A stretch of DNA of 64,000 bases from Ruminococcus sp. (GCA_017460665.1 JAFUAO010000010.1:124001-188000), one strand, 5' to 3'. Shown: positions 17,122 to 25,640, counted from the stretch's first letter. The notes: generated by a model not told the origin, from the sequence alone. A program made the numbers and translations.

Positions 17122-18373
17122 CACCGCCGTACATTTTATCCATTCGGTAGATATCACTATAGAAGCGAGCTCTCACGCTGTCGGGACCGCCCTCGATGCG
17201 CTTGATCCGGCCGATGAAGGTCTTGATCCAGTGCATGATCTCGTTTGCGTCGTGGACATCGGTGGTCAGCGTATAGATGTGGTCGCCGGTGCGCTCCAGA
17301 GTGCAGCAGCGCTTCTCACGCTCCAGCCTCTCGATAACGTAGTGCTCGGCGATGGGATCTGCGAAGAACTCGATCTTCATGGGAGACCGGCCGCTGTCCT
17401 CCTTTGAGGTCCCGAAGGAGACCCCGAAGCACCTTCCTGCGGCCTTGTCGAAGCTCTTTTTCAGCGTCCTCCAGTCGGTGCAGACCTCCCCTGCCCTGAC
17501 ACTTTTGATGTTGTCAAGGCGCATGGCGGTGAACCGCCGCAGGTCCGGAGCGTAGCCGGCTGCGTAGCGCCTTCCGGTCTGGGCCGAGGAGAAGATCTGC
17601 ATGGGGAGCAGCAGCCTCTCCTTTTCTTCTCCTGAATGGTCCCTGTCACGCCTTCCCGGGAATACCGTGACCGTGACATAGCGCTCCTGATCGATTGCCC
17701 TCAGCAGCTCCGGCAGCAGAAGGTCCTCCAGCGTATGTATGATGTAGTTGTGCTTTATGAAAAAGAGGTCGTTCTTCAGCCCGAGGGACTTCAGTATGCT
17801 GTTGCCCACCACGCCGAAGCTCTGGACCTCCGAGAAGAACTTCACAGCGTCCTCCAGCCCGGGGAGCGAGGCAAGGTACTCGTCCGCCCGGTCCGGCGTC
17901 AGGGAATAGACCATGGACTTCCCCTGCTTCTCGGCGATCACTATGCCCTCGCCGGTATACTCCCGGAGCTTGTTGCGGACGGTCTGCTCCTCGAAGAAAA
18001 AGCCGTACTCGCTCTCCAAGAGATCCGTGATCCTGCGGAGGGTCAGCCTCTCCTCCTGTGAGAGGATATCCAGCAGCAGGAAGTGCAGGCGTATGTCGTT
18101 GTCGGTGAAGCTGCGGGAGTAAAAGGCGCTGTACAGAGGATTTTCGGGGATATGTCCGCTGTCCACTGAGATCGAGACCTGTCTTCCACGGACCGAATCG
18201 TCATAGCGCATATAGTCCCCGATCCAGCTCTCCACACGGCGCTTCTCGTCGTCGTAGGTCCGTGAGCTCTTCCTGTTGAAGTCGCTCCTGACCTTGCAGC
18301 CGTAGATGAAAAAATCACGGACGTAGTCCCTTGTTTTGTCGAAGTTCTTTATCAGCTCGGAAAAACCTGCCAT
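17099..18373 (-). CDS. WYL-domain transcriptional regulator (first of two)
   Basis: A 424-residue WYL regulator. A winged-HTH-like region is at about residues 88-150 (LTLRRITDLLESEYGFFFEEQTVRNKLREY). The WYL domain follows at about 270-330 (RRYAAGYAPDLRRFTAMRLD) and a WCX C-terminal extension at 345-410. First gene of a three-gene overlapping operon with the second WYL protein and the CCA enzyme. It is divergent from the DUF2828 gene across a 356-bp gap and is the natural candidate to control that gene. Confidence 0.82.
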   Translation of the reverse strand: MAGFSELIKNFDKTRDYVRDFFIYGCKVRSDFNRKSSRTYDDEKRRVESWIGDYMRYDDSVRGRQVSISVDSGHIPENPLYSAFYSRSFTDNDIRLHFLLLDILSQEERLTLRRITDLLESEYGFFFEEQTVRNKLREYTGEGIVIAEKQGKSMVYSLTPDRADEYLASLPGLEDAVKFFSEVQSFGVVGNSILKSLGLKNDLFFIKHNYIIHTLEDLLLPELLRAIDQERYVTVTVFPGRRDRDHSGEEKERLLLPMQIFSSAQTGRRYAAGYAPDLRRFTAMRLDNIKSVRAGEVCTDWRTLKKSFDKAAGRCFGVSFGTSKEDSGRSPMKIEFFADPIAEHYVIERLEREKRCCTLERTGDHIYTLTTDVHDANEIMHWIKTFIGRIKRIEGGPDSVRARFYSDIYRMDKMYGGDEDEHIQ

Positions 18374-18396
18374 AGCTCCACTTCCTTCCTAAAACT

Positions 18397-18426
18397 AATA
18401 TAACACAAAACCGATGCCCATTTCAA
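18397..18426 (-). promoter_or_regulatory. Promoter of the WYL-WYL-CCA operon
   Basis: On the minus strand TTGAAA (18426-18421), an 18-base spacer and TATATT (18402-18397), 24 bases before the ATG at 18373. A GGAAGGAAG ribosome site lies between. Confidence 0.6.
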
Positions 18427-18479
18427 GCCCCTGTGAAAGTACGCAGAAAAAATTAAATGAACTCTGCCCCAAAACGTGG

Positions 18480-18485
18480 TATACT
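18480..18485 (+). promoter_or_regulatory. Putative -10 box for the structured leader and DUF2828 gene
   Basis: TATACT at 18480-18485 with no recognisable -35 hexamer at the usual distance. A weak -35 is typical of activator-dependent promoters, which would fit control by the divergent WYL regulators. This is inference from one hexamer. Confidence 0.4.
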
Positions 18486-18503
18486 GAGTTCACAGCCACA
18501 CAA

Positions 18504-18713
18504 GGAGCCGGGTGCTCCGCAAAAAGGACGGGCATCGCCGCTATTGCCGTCCTTAGCTTAAAAAAGTCAGGAGGAAAGACCAAAGCGGCACAAAGACGCA
18601 CACAGCAACAGGTATTTGAACAAAAAAGAGCGTCTTGTCTGCGGCCGGACCAGTTCGGCCGAAAGTCAGGAGCAGCATACACCAAAGCAGCGGAGTCCTC
18701 TCCGCTGTCTGAC
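18504..18713 (+). ncRNA. Hairpin-rich leader or Y-RNA-like RNA upstream of the DUF2828 gene
   Basis: Five hairpins follow in series between the -10 box and the start codon. They are 504-508/514-518; 524-534/545-554 (10 bp with one bulge); 593-599/630-636 (7 bp, 30-base loop); 642-647/656-661 (6 bp); and 688-695/700-707 (8 bp, TCCT loop) enclosed by GTCAG/CTGAC (665-669/709-713), all +18000. The last ends 5 bases before the GGAG site. No T-run terminator was seen inside. Ro60-type proteins bind hairpin Y RNAs encoded next to their genes, so this may be such an RNA or a regulated 5' UTR. No tRNA-like module could be recognised. Confidence 0.5.
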
Positions 18714-18729
18714 TTGAAAGGAGCAGTAT

Positions 18730-20199
18730 ATGCTTGGACTGATCAAAAACGAAGCCAACTACACTTTGACACAGAACGGAGCCCTCACGCTCCGCTCATC
18801 AGGGACCGACTGTCTCGATCTCTTCTTCAGCGCCGGAGCTATGCGTGGTGCCTCAAAGGAGGAGATCGCCGAGAGGACGGTCCGTGCCTTTGCCGAGGAT
18901 CCCCACAAGACCATGAGGATCCTCTTTTTCGCCCGTGACGTGAGAGGCGGTCTGGGCGAGCGGCGGTTCTTCCGCAGCGCCATGAGAGCTCTTGTGGAGC
19001 TGGCACCTGCCTCAGTAAAAAAGAATATCGAGAACTTTGCCAAATACGGCCGTTTCGACGACCTGCTCCTCCTGCTGGGGACTCCCCTTGAGAAGGACGC
19101 TGTGGCTCAGATCCAGGCCCAGCTCCAGAAGGACATCGAGTCCATGAAGGCCGGTGAGAGCGTGTCGCTGCTGGCCAAGTGGCTGCCCTCTGCCAACGCC
19201 TCCTCTGCAAAGACTAGGATCATGGGCAAGCGCATGGCGGCCCTCCTCGGAATGGATCAGGCCGGATACCGCAGGACTCTCTCCGCTCTGCGCCGGTACA
19301 TAGACATCCTGGAAAACCGCCTCCGGGAGAAGGACTACACCTTCGACTATGAGGAGCAGCCCTCCCGTGCAATGTTCAAGTACAGGAGCGCCTTTATCCG
19401 CAACGACGGTGAGCGCTACTCCGAGTACCTGAGCCGTGTGTCGGAGGGCAGGGCAGTGCTCCACACCGGCACTCTCTACCCCTACGACATCATACGCTCC
19501 GCCCTTACGGAGGACCTCAGCGAGGAGAGCCGCAGGGCACTTGACGTATCCTGGCAGGCTCTGCCTGACCTGAGGAGCGCAAAGACGGAGAACGCCCTTG
19601 CGGTGATCGACGGCTCAGGCTCCATGACCGTCAGCGCAGGAGATCCTCGCCCGATCGACGCTGCGCTGTCTCTGGGGATCTACTTCGCAGAGCACAATGT
19701 GGGCGCCTTCGCAGACCACTTCATCACCTTCTCCCGGGATCCTCAGCTCGTTAAGATCAAGGGCCGAGACATCGTGGAAAAGGCAAGGTACTGCGAGACC
19801 TTCAACGAGATCGCCAACACGGATCTGGACAAGGTGTTCACGCTGATCCTGAGGGCGGCGGTAAAGAACAGCGTCCCCCAGGAGGAGCTCCCCACAAGGC
19901 TATACATCATCTCCGACATGGAGTTCGACTATGCGGTCTACGGCGGCAACGACGAGCTGCTGTTCCGGGAGAAGAAGCGCCAGTACGAGAAGTACGGCTA
20001 CAAGCTGCCGGAGGTGGTCTTCTGGAACGTGGCCGGAAGGTGCGGCTCTATCCCTGTGGGCCGTGCAGACACTGGGGCGGCTCTGGTGTCGGGGTACTCC
20101 CCTGCTCTGTTTGACATGATCATGAGCGGTGAGATCTCGCCTGAGGCTGTCATGGACAAGATCCTCAGCTCTCCCAGATACTCAGGGATCTGGGCGTAA
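18730..20199 (+). CDS. DUF2828 protein with vWA/MIDAS domain (Ro60-like architecture)
   Basis: A 489-residue protein of the DUF2828 family. Residues 1-270 are helical with the family motifs KTMRILFFARDVRGGLGERRFF and YGRFDDLLLL, followed by KWLPSANASS. The C-terminal half is a von Willebrand A domain with a complete MIDAS signature DGSGSM (about 293-298) and a late IISDMEFD strand. Helical module plus MIDAS vWA is the layout of Ro60/TROVE RNA-binding proteins. Placement beside WYL regulators and a CCA enzyme points to RNA quality control or repair, but RNA binding is inferred, not shown. ATG at 18730 with AAAGGAG 6 bases ahead. Confidence 0.78.
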   Translation: MLGLIKNEANYTLTQNGALTLRSSGTDCLDLFFSAGAMRGASKEEIAERTVRAFAEDPHKTMRILFFARDVRGGLGERRFFRSAMRALVELAPASVKKNIENFAKYGRFDDLLLLLGTPLEKDAVAQIQAQLQKDIESMKAGESVSLLAKWLPSANASSAKTRIMGKRMAALLGMDQAGYRRTLSALRRYIDILENRLREKDYTFDYEEQPSRAMFKYRSAFIRNDGERYSEYLSRVSEGRAVLHTGTLYPYDIIRSALTEDLSEESRRALDVSWQALPDLRSAKTENALAVIDGSGSMTVSAGDPRPIDAALSLGIYFAEHNVGAFADHFITFSRDPQLVKIKGRDIVEKARYCETFNEIANTDLDKVFTLILRAAVKNSVPQEELPTRLYIISDMEFDYAVYGGNDELLFREKKRQYEKYGYKLPEVVFWNVAGRCGSIPVGRADTGAALVSGYSPALFDMIMSGEISPEAVMDKILSSPRYSGIWA

Positions 20200-20243
20200 G
20201 AGAGGCTCCCGGCAGCTCCGGAGCGGACCTTAAGATCGGGTTT

Positions 20244-20315
20244 CCAAAGGGATCACATCCCTTTGGCAGGGTCTGGGACAGAGTCCCAGCGGGAGTCTGA
20301 GGGCAGAGCCCTCAG
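20244..20315. repeat. Three successive perfect hairpins (intergenic repeat element)
   Basis: Stems 20244-20253/20257-20266 (10 bp, loop CAC), 20273-20279/20283-20289 (7 bp, loop AGA) and 20297-20304/20308-20315 (8 bp, loop AGA). The regular spacing and shared AGA triloops suggest a dispersed palindromic element of the REP type rather than three terminators. It lies between the DUF2828 stop and its terminators. Confidence 0.65.
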
Positions 20316-20345
20316 TGGCTTAAAGCGCCTCGCAAGGGGTGAATG

Positions 20346-20410
20346 AAAAAACAGTCCGGGGGACTGTTTTTTCAGAGGGGACGCCTTGTAAGAGAAGGCG
20401 TCCCCTTTTT
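20346..20410 (+). terminator. Two consecutive rho-independent terminators
   Basis: First stem 20346-20357/20361-20372 ending in six T. Second stem 20377-20387/20395-20405 (11 bp GC-rich) followed by five T. They close the DUF2828 transcript. Confidence 0.85.
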
Positions 20411-20474
20411 GCGGTCACTTGCTTTTGACCGCAAGCCGCTTGTCGGCTTGCCAAAATGATCTCCGAAACAACAC

Positions 20475-20503
20475 TTGATTTTCCTATCATTTTGGTGTAT
20501 AAT
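20475..20503 (+). promoter_or_regulatory. Promoter of the FMN-binding protein gene
   Basis: TTGATT at 20475-20480, 17-base spacer, TATAAT at 20498-20503, 43 bases before the start codon. Confidence 0.75.
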
Positions 20504-20545
20504 GGTATCATAACAGCCGAAAGGCACCAAAAGGAGGTCTCAAAA

Positions 20546-20941
20546 ATGAGCAGGATCACAGAAGAACTCAAAAAAGTCGGCGTTTTCTACATCGCCACCA
20601 CCGACTCGAACGGCGACCCTCACGTTCGTCCCTTCGGCGCTGTTGCCGAGTTCGAGGGCGGTATCTACATCTGCACCAACAACACAAAGAAGTGCTACGC
20701 TGAGATGATTGGACACAGCAAGGTCGAGATCAGCGGCATGGCTCCCGACGGGACTTGGCTCCGCCTGACCGCTAAGGCCGTCCGTGACGACCGTGACGAG
20801 GCAAGAGCTGCTATGCTGGAGCAGAATCCTGACCTTGGCGGTATGTACAAGGTCGGCGACGGGATCTTTGAAGTGCTCAGACTGGACGAGCCGGAGTGCA
20901 TAAAGTGCTCCTTCACAGCAGAGCCTGAGATCATAAAGTAA
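20546..20941 (+). CDS. Pyridoxamine 5'-phosphate oxidase-like FMN-binding protein
   Basis: A 131-residue split-barrel flavoprotein: VGVFYIATTDSNGDPHVRPFG, then YICTNNTKKCYAEM and VEISGMAPDGTWLRL. Related proteins bind FMN or F420 and reduce small molecules. Start at 20546 chosen for AAGGAGG 9 bases ahead; the longer frame from 20456 would begin upstream of the promoter. Single-gene unit with its own promoter and terminator. Confidence 0.88.
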   Translation: MSRITEELKKVGVFYIATTDSNGDPHVRPFGAVAEFEGGIYICTNNTKKCYAEMIGHSKVEISGMAPDGTWLRLTAKAVRDDRDEARAAMLEQNPDLGGMYKVGDGIFEVLRLDEPECIKCSFTAEPEIIK

Positions 20942-20950
20942 ACAGCGAAA

Positions 20951-20980
20951 GCCCGGGAGCGTCAAGTTCCCGGGTTTTTT
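20951..20980 (+). terminator. Rho-independent terminator
   Basis: CCCGGGA (20952-20958) pairs with TCCCGGG (20968-20974), followed by six T. Confidence 0.85.
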
Positions 20981-21159
20981 CTGTGAGCTGACAAAATGTG
21001 ACCTAAAATGCACTGATATTGATACAAAAGTTCATTCACTTTTTGGGAAAAATAGTGTATGATAAGTTTAGATATTATAGCCTCTTGCAAAATGCCGCCC
21101 TCTCAGGCAGAAGAGGCTGTAAGGTCCGGGAAAAAACACATTTACGGAAGGAGTTCACT

Positions 21160-23910
21160 ATGAAGACCACCCTCTTGAAAAAAGCAGCCTCCCTCCTCCT
21201 CTCGGGAGCAGTGCTGCTGTCGGCAGCAGGCCTCGGTGCGCCCTTGGCGCTTTCCACCGACGCAGCCGCCAAAAAAAGCCGTGTTTCCGTACACGATCCC
21301 TCGGTGATCAAGGACGGGAGCACCTACTATGTCTTCGGCTCGCATATCGACGCTGCAAAGACTAACGACCTGCAAAACTGGACACGCTTCACGAACGGCT
21401 ACGCCACCAAAAACAACGTGGAGTTCGGCGACCTCTCCCAGAACCTGCAAAAGGCCTTCGCTTGGTGCGGCGAGGACCTGGAGGACTGCGCCGGCGGATT
21501 TTCAGTCTGGGCCCCGGACGTTATCTGGAACGCTGACTTTGTAAACTCCGACGGCACCAAGGGCGCCTACGTCATGTACTTCTGCACCTCTTCCACCTAC
21601 ATAAGATCGGTGATCTGCTTTGCCACCGCAAAGAACATCGAGGGTCCCTACACCTTCGGCGACACACTGATCTACTCCGGCTTTACGAAGAACGACCAGT
21701 ATGTGTCCAGCTCCACCAAGAACGTCAACAAGAAGTATACCTCAACCAATATCGACGAGCTTATCGCCTCCGGTGAGGTCACTATGAACGATAGCTGGTT
21801 CAGCGGCAACAACTACAATAACCAGCTCTTCCCCAACGCTATCGACCCCACGATCTACTACGGCACCGACGGGAAGATGTACATGACCTACGGCTCGTGG
21901 TCAGGAGGCATCTTCACCCTTGAGATCGACCCGGCCACCGGCAAGTGCATACATCCCAAGACCGGCACTACCTCTGACGGGCGGCTGGTGGACAGCTACT
22001 TCGGCACAAAGCTGGCTGGGAGCTACCACAAGTCCGGAGAGGGCCCCTTCATCGAGTACAACGCCGACACCGGCTATTATTATCTCTGGGAGACATACGG
22101 CGGACTGCTCTCCGAGGGCGGCTATAATATGCGGGTTTTCCGCTCGACAAGTCCTACAGGTCCCTTCACCGATCCGGCCGGAAGATCCGGGATACAGACC
22201 TCGAATTCAAACCTTGACAGCACAGGCTTAAAGGTCATGGGCAACTACAAGTTCTCCACGCTGGACAGAGCGTATATGGCCTGCGGACACAACTCGGTCC
22301 TCCGGGACGACGACGGGCGCTGGTACCTTTTCTACCACGCTCGCTTCGACGACGGAAGCGAATACCACGAGGTCAGGGTCCACGAGATGTTCTTCAACGA
22401 GGACGGCTGGCCTGTAGTAACGCCCTTTGAGTTCGGAGGAGATCATATCTCCGAGGGAGGCTATGAGGAAACAGACATCGTTGGCGACTATGAGTTCATC
22501 GACCATGGGAACTCCACCGACGGGAACATAATAAACTACCAGAGCATAAAGCTGAACGCCGACCATACCGTTTCCGGAGCAGTCACCGGCACCTGGGAGG
22601 AGGACCCCGGCAGCGCTGCGGCAGTCCTGACTATCGGCGGCCAGCGCTACAGCGGATACTTCATCGCTGCTGAGAACGAAAAGGGAACGAAGGTCATGTC
22701 CTTCACCGCTGTCGGCAGCAATAACAGGACGGTCTGGGGCGCAAAAAATACCGCCTTCACCGGCACTGACAGAGCCTCAACAGCGGACTACACCAACACA
22801 GACGCTCAGCTCGTCATGGCTCCCGATACTGTGGGCCAGAGCAGCGCCTCTGTGAAGCTCAGCGGCACCGAGCTGCTCAGCGGTCTGACCTACTTCATCA
22901 CGAATAAGAACAGCGGCCTCTCCCTTGACCTGCCCAACGGCTCGCTTGAGGACGGCACCAATATCCAGCAGTGGGACTTCAATAAGAGCTGGGCCCAGCA
23001 GTGGAGGCTCGTTTCCGTGGACGACACCTACTTCCGGATCGTTCCGTTAGGCGATGAGTCAAAGTGCGTGGCAGTTGCGGAAAACTCCGCAAACGACGGC
23101 CTGAACGTCGAGCTAAAGACCTACACCGGATCCGATGAACAGCTCTTTGAGCTGGTTAAGAGCGGATCCTACTACGGGATCGTCTCAAAGTGCTCCGGCG
23201 GCAGCGGAGGGCTGGACGTGTTCGAGTGGTCCACTGAGAACGGCGGCAACATAAACCAGTTCGCATACCACGAATACGACTGTCAGCTCTGGAAGATCGA
23301 GGCTGTCCGTCCGGCAGTCCCCACCGGCAGCTACACGATCAGGAACCTAAACAGCGAAAAATATATCGCCGATCAAAACGGAAGTGCTGTTCAGAGCCAA
23401 GCTCAGACCTGGATCATCACAAAGCAGGATGATGACACATACACTATCCAGACCACCGACGGACAGGCTCTCACAGTCGAGAACGGCTCCTCAGAGGACG
23501 GCGCTGACATAGTGCTTGCAGACTTCAACGGCAGCACCTCGCAGAAGTTCGGTATACAGTGCAACAAGGACGGCACCTATTCCCTGCTGACGAATCCCTC
23601 CGGCTACAAGTCCTGCTTCGATGTTTACGAGATCAGCAAGGACGATGGCGCAAATATCTGTCAATGGGAGTTTTGGGGCGGCGACGGACAGAAATTCATC
23701 ATCGAGCCAGTTTCTCCCGAGGCGGCCCCCGAAAGGATCGTCGGGGACGTTAACGCTGACGGAGAGCTGACCATGAACGACCTCGTGCTCATGCAGAGGT
23801 ACCTGCTAAAGGCCGTCACCGAGCTCCCTGACTGGGAGGCCGGAGACCTGACCGGGGACGGAAGGCTCTCCACCTTCGACCTGATCCTCATGAGACAGCT
23901 CATGGTCTGA
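21160..23910 (+). CDS. GH43 endo-arabinanase with ricin-type lectin repeats and dockerin
   Basis: A 916-residue secreted enzyme. Signal peptide 1-34; GH43 five-bladed propeller about 40-430 with catalytic-site motifs HDPSVI (about 44), AIDPTIY (about 226) and EGPFIEY (about 293); an arabinanase C-terminal beta-barrel about 437-533. Two ricin-B/CBM13-like trefoil regions follow at about 573-717 (LDLPNGSLEDGTNIQQW) and 722-852, and a type I dockerin at 862-916 (GDVNADGELTMNDLVLMQ and GDLTGDGRLSTFDLILMR). It cuts alpha-1,5-arabinan of pectin and docks onto a cellulosomal scaffoldin. Start at 21160 follows GGAAGGAG. Confidence 0.92.
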   Translation: MKTTLLKKAASLLLSGAVLLSAAGLGAPLALSTDAAAKKSRVSVHDPSVIKDGSTYYVFGSHIDAAKTNDLQNWTRFTNGYATKNNVEFGDLSQNLQKAFAWCGEDLEDCAGGFSVWAPDVIWNADFVNSDGTKGAYVMYFCTSSTYIRSVICFATAKNIEGPYTFGDTLIYSGFTKNDQYVSSSTKNVNKKYTSTNIDELIASGEVTMNDSWFSGNNYNNQLFPNAIDPTIYYGTDGKMYMTYGSWSGGIFTLEIDPATGKCIHPKTGTTSDGRLVDSYFGTKLAGSYHKSGEGPFIEYNADTGYYYLWETYGGLLSEGGYNMRVFRSTSPTGPFTDPAGRSGIQTSNSNLDSTGLKVMGNYKFSTLDRAYMACGHNSVLRDDDGRWYLFYHARFDDGSEYHEVRVHEMFFNEDGWPVVTPFEFGGDHISEGGYEETDIVGDYEFIDHGNSTDGNIINYQSIKLNADHTVSGAVTGTWEEDPGSAAAVLTIGGQRYSGYFIAAENEKGTKVMSFTAVGSNNRTVWGAKNTAFTGTDRASTADYTNTDAQLVMAPDTVGQSSASVKLSGTELLSGLTYFITNKNSGLSLDLPNGSLEDGTNIQQWDFNKSWAQQWRLVSVDDTYFRIVPLGDESKCVAVAENSANDGLNVELKTYTGSDEQLFELVKSGSYYGIVSKCSGGSGGLDVFEWSTENGGNINQFAYHEYDCQLWKIEAVRPAVPTGSYTIRNLNSEKYIADQNGSAVQSQAQTWIITKQDDDTYTIQTTDGQALTVENGSSEDGADIVLADFNGSTSQKFGIQCNKDGTYSLLTNPSGYKSCFDVYEISKDDGANICQWEFWGGDGQKFIIEPVSPEAAPERIVGDVNADGELTMNDLVLMQRYLLKAVTELPDWEAGDLTGDGRLSTFDLILMRQLMV

Positions 23911-23919
23911 AACTTACCG

Positions 23920-23954
23920 AAAAAAAGAGACTACTTCGAGTAGTCTCTTTTTTT
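23920..23954. terminator. Bidirectional terminator
   Basis: A 16-bp stem (23920-23935 with 23939-23954) with A-run and T-run sides and a TCG loop, between the convergent GH43 and methyltransferase genes. Confidence 0.9.
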
Positions 23955-23961
23955 GCTTTGT

Positions 23962-25272
23962 TCAGCGCTTTATGCCACAGAAATACACCATGGAGCCCTC
24001 CACATGGAACTCCGCCAGATCGTAGACCTTCTCCAGCCGGCGGCGAAGCTGCTCCGGTGTGTCAAAGGGAGGCGTGAACCAGCCCTTCCGCACCAGTATC
24101 CTTGAAACGAGGGCGTCCGTCACCTTCGACCTTCCACGAACGTAGTAGCAGCCGATGAATTTTCCGCCCTTTTTCAGTACCCGGTAGGTCTCCCGGAAGG
24201 CGCTGGGCTTATCGGGGAAGGCGTGGAAGCCGTTCATGCTCAGCACGATGTCAAAGCTGCTCCTATCGAACTCCAGCGCCCCTACGTCGCCCTGTACCAG
24301 CTCCACGTTGGGGAGCTGAGAGAGCCTCTGACGTGCCTGGGCCAGCATATCCTCGCTGTAGTCCAGCCCGACGATCTGGGCATCCTTCATTGCGGAATAC
24401 TTCTCGTGGGTGAAGACAGCAGTCCCCACCGGCACGTCAAGGAGCCTGCCGTCAAAGTCATCGGGGATATAGCTCAGCACCCTCCGTGTCAGCTCCACAT
24501 CGTCCACACCGCTCCAAAAAAGCCGGATATACAGCCTGCTCCACCACTTGCTCTGGGTCAGCACATCGTCGTAGATGTTCTTTGACTGGCGGTAGGAAGA
24601 GGTTATGCTGCTGTAGTTCTTGGAGGGAGCCTCAGGCTTTCTGATCAGGCAGTGCAGGCGGCAGAAGCCTCGCTTCTCGAAGGTCACCATCTCCAGACCG
24701 GCGTTCTCGCAGAGCCGGCGTATATCCTCCCGGCCGTAGATCCTCACGTCGCCCTTCCCTGCCAGGTGAGCCAGCGGCATCTCCACATTGTTGCAGAACC
24801 AGCGCACGGCGGCACTGTTCATGGTCATGTCACGAAGAATGAACCTTCCGCCGGGACGCAGCACCCGGTACACGCTGTCGAAAAAGGCCTGCGGATCCGG
24901 GTAGTGGTGGAAGCTCTCGCAGCAGATCACGGCGTCGAAGGAGCCCTCCTCAAAGGGCAGATGCTCGCAGTCGCCGACTACCAGATCCACGCCCTCCATA
25001 TTTTTCGCCTTGGCCACCTCGATCATCCTCGGGGTCAGGTCGATGCCTGTGTAATGCTTCTCCGGGTATTTTTCGTGGAGAAGGGTCAGCATGGGTCCGG
25101 TGCCGCAGCCGCAGTCCAGCAGGTCACTGAAGGGCTCCTTTTCCAGCTCCGCCAGCACGTCGGGATAGTCCTTTTTGCACATCTCATAGACACCGGCGTG
25201 GTCGCTCTCATAGACCTCAGCGGCCTTGGTGAACTCCTTCAGGGACAGCTCTTTGTATTCCTTGCTCGTCAT
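23962..25272 (-). CDS. Fusion of two class I SAM methyltransferase domains
   Basis: A 436-residue protein with two complete Methyltransf_11/25-type domains. Domain 1 (about 35-190) has LLDCGCGTGPML and VVGDCEHLPFEEGSFDAVICC. Domain 2 (about 255-430) has LLDVPVGTAVF, VGLDYSEDML and FDIVLSMNGFHAF. In domain 2 the glycine-rich motif is modified (DVPVGTA). The two halves differ enough that recent duplication is unlikely. Start at 25272 follows AAGGAGG. Substrate unknown. Confidence 0.85.
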   Translation of the reverse strand: MTSKEYKELSLKEFTKAAEVYESDHAGVYEMCKKDYPDVLAELEKEPFSDLLDCGCGTGPMLTLLHEKYPEKHYTGIDLTPRMIEVAKAKNMEGVDLVVGDCEHLPFEEGSFDAVICCESFHHYPDPQAFFDSVYRVLRPGGRFILRDMTMNSAAVRWFCNNVEMPLAHLAGKGDVRIYGREDIRRLCENAGLEMVTFEKRGFCRLHCLIRKPEAPSKNYSSITSSYRQSKNIYDDVLTQSKWWSRLYIRLFWSGVDDVELTRRVLSYIPDDFDGRLLDVPVGTAVFTHEKYSAMKDAQIVGLDYSEDMLAQARQRLSQLPNVELVQGDVGALEFDRSSFDIVLSMNGFHAFPDKPSAFRETYRVLKKGGKFIGCYYVRGRSKVTDALVSRILVRKGWFTPPFDTPEQLRRRLEKVYDLAEFHVEGSMVYFCGIKR

Positions 25273-25479
25273 GATATCCTCCTTGTCACAACAAAAGTTA
25301 GCTTTCTATAACACATTATACCACATTTCCTCTCAAAGCGCAATGCTCAAAGAGGAATTTGTTAGTGATAGGCAACTTACTTCCCTAGCTTTCTGCACAA
25401 AGAGAGCCGCCGTCCCTTGTGCAAAAGGGAGAATTTTGCTTTTTCCTGTAATATCTTCGGTTTCTTTGTTTTTACATGA

Positions 25480-25595
25480 TATAATGTTCGTAAACGAACA
25501 TTATGTTCTATTTTAATGTCCTCGCAGATACGCTGATCTTCGATCTGCTCCCTGCGATCGGACAATTATACCATATCGCTTCGCTTATATGGTAT
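25480..25595 (+). repeat. 116-bp structured repeat, copy 1
   Basis: Identical over 116 bp to 58635-58750. It opens with a 10-bp palindrome around TAAA (ATAATGTTCG and CGAACATTAT) and closes with a 9-bp or longer palindrome (ACCATAT with ATATGGT); here the closing repeat extends to ATTATACCATAT/ATATGGTATAAT. It stands directly before the broken dockerin gene at 25641. Confidence 0.85.
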
Positions 25596-25640
25596 AATGA
25601 AGGTGACAGGTCAAATTTCCCAGAAAACGGAGGCAGTGAT

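Noticed and set aside
13429-19464. Many long open frames opposite the GC-rich genes (for example 15165-16214 and 19012-19464)
   Set aside because: They mirror the codon bias of the real genes on the other strand and show no domains or ribosome sites.
25480-25505. GTTCG-TAAA-CGAAC palindrome as an SOS (LexA) box
   Set aside because: The half-sites are in the opposite order from the Firmicutes box (CGAAC-N4-GTTCG), and the palindrome is part of an identical repeat in two unrelated places.
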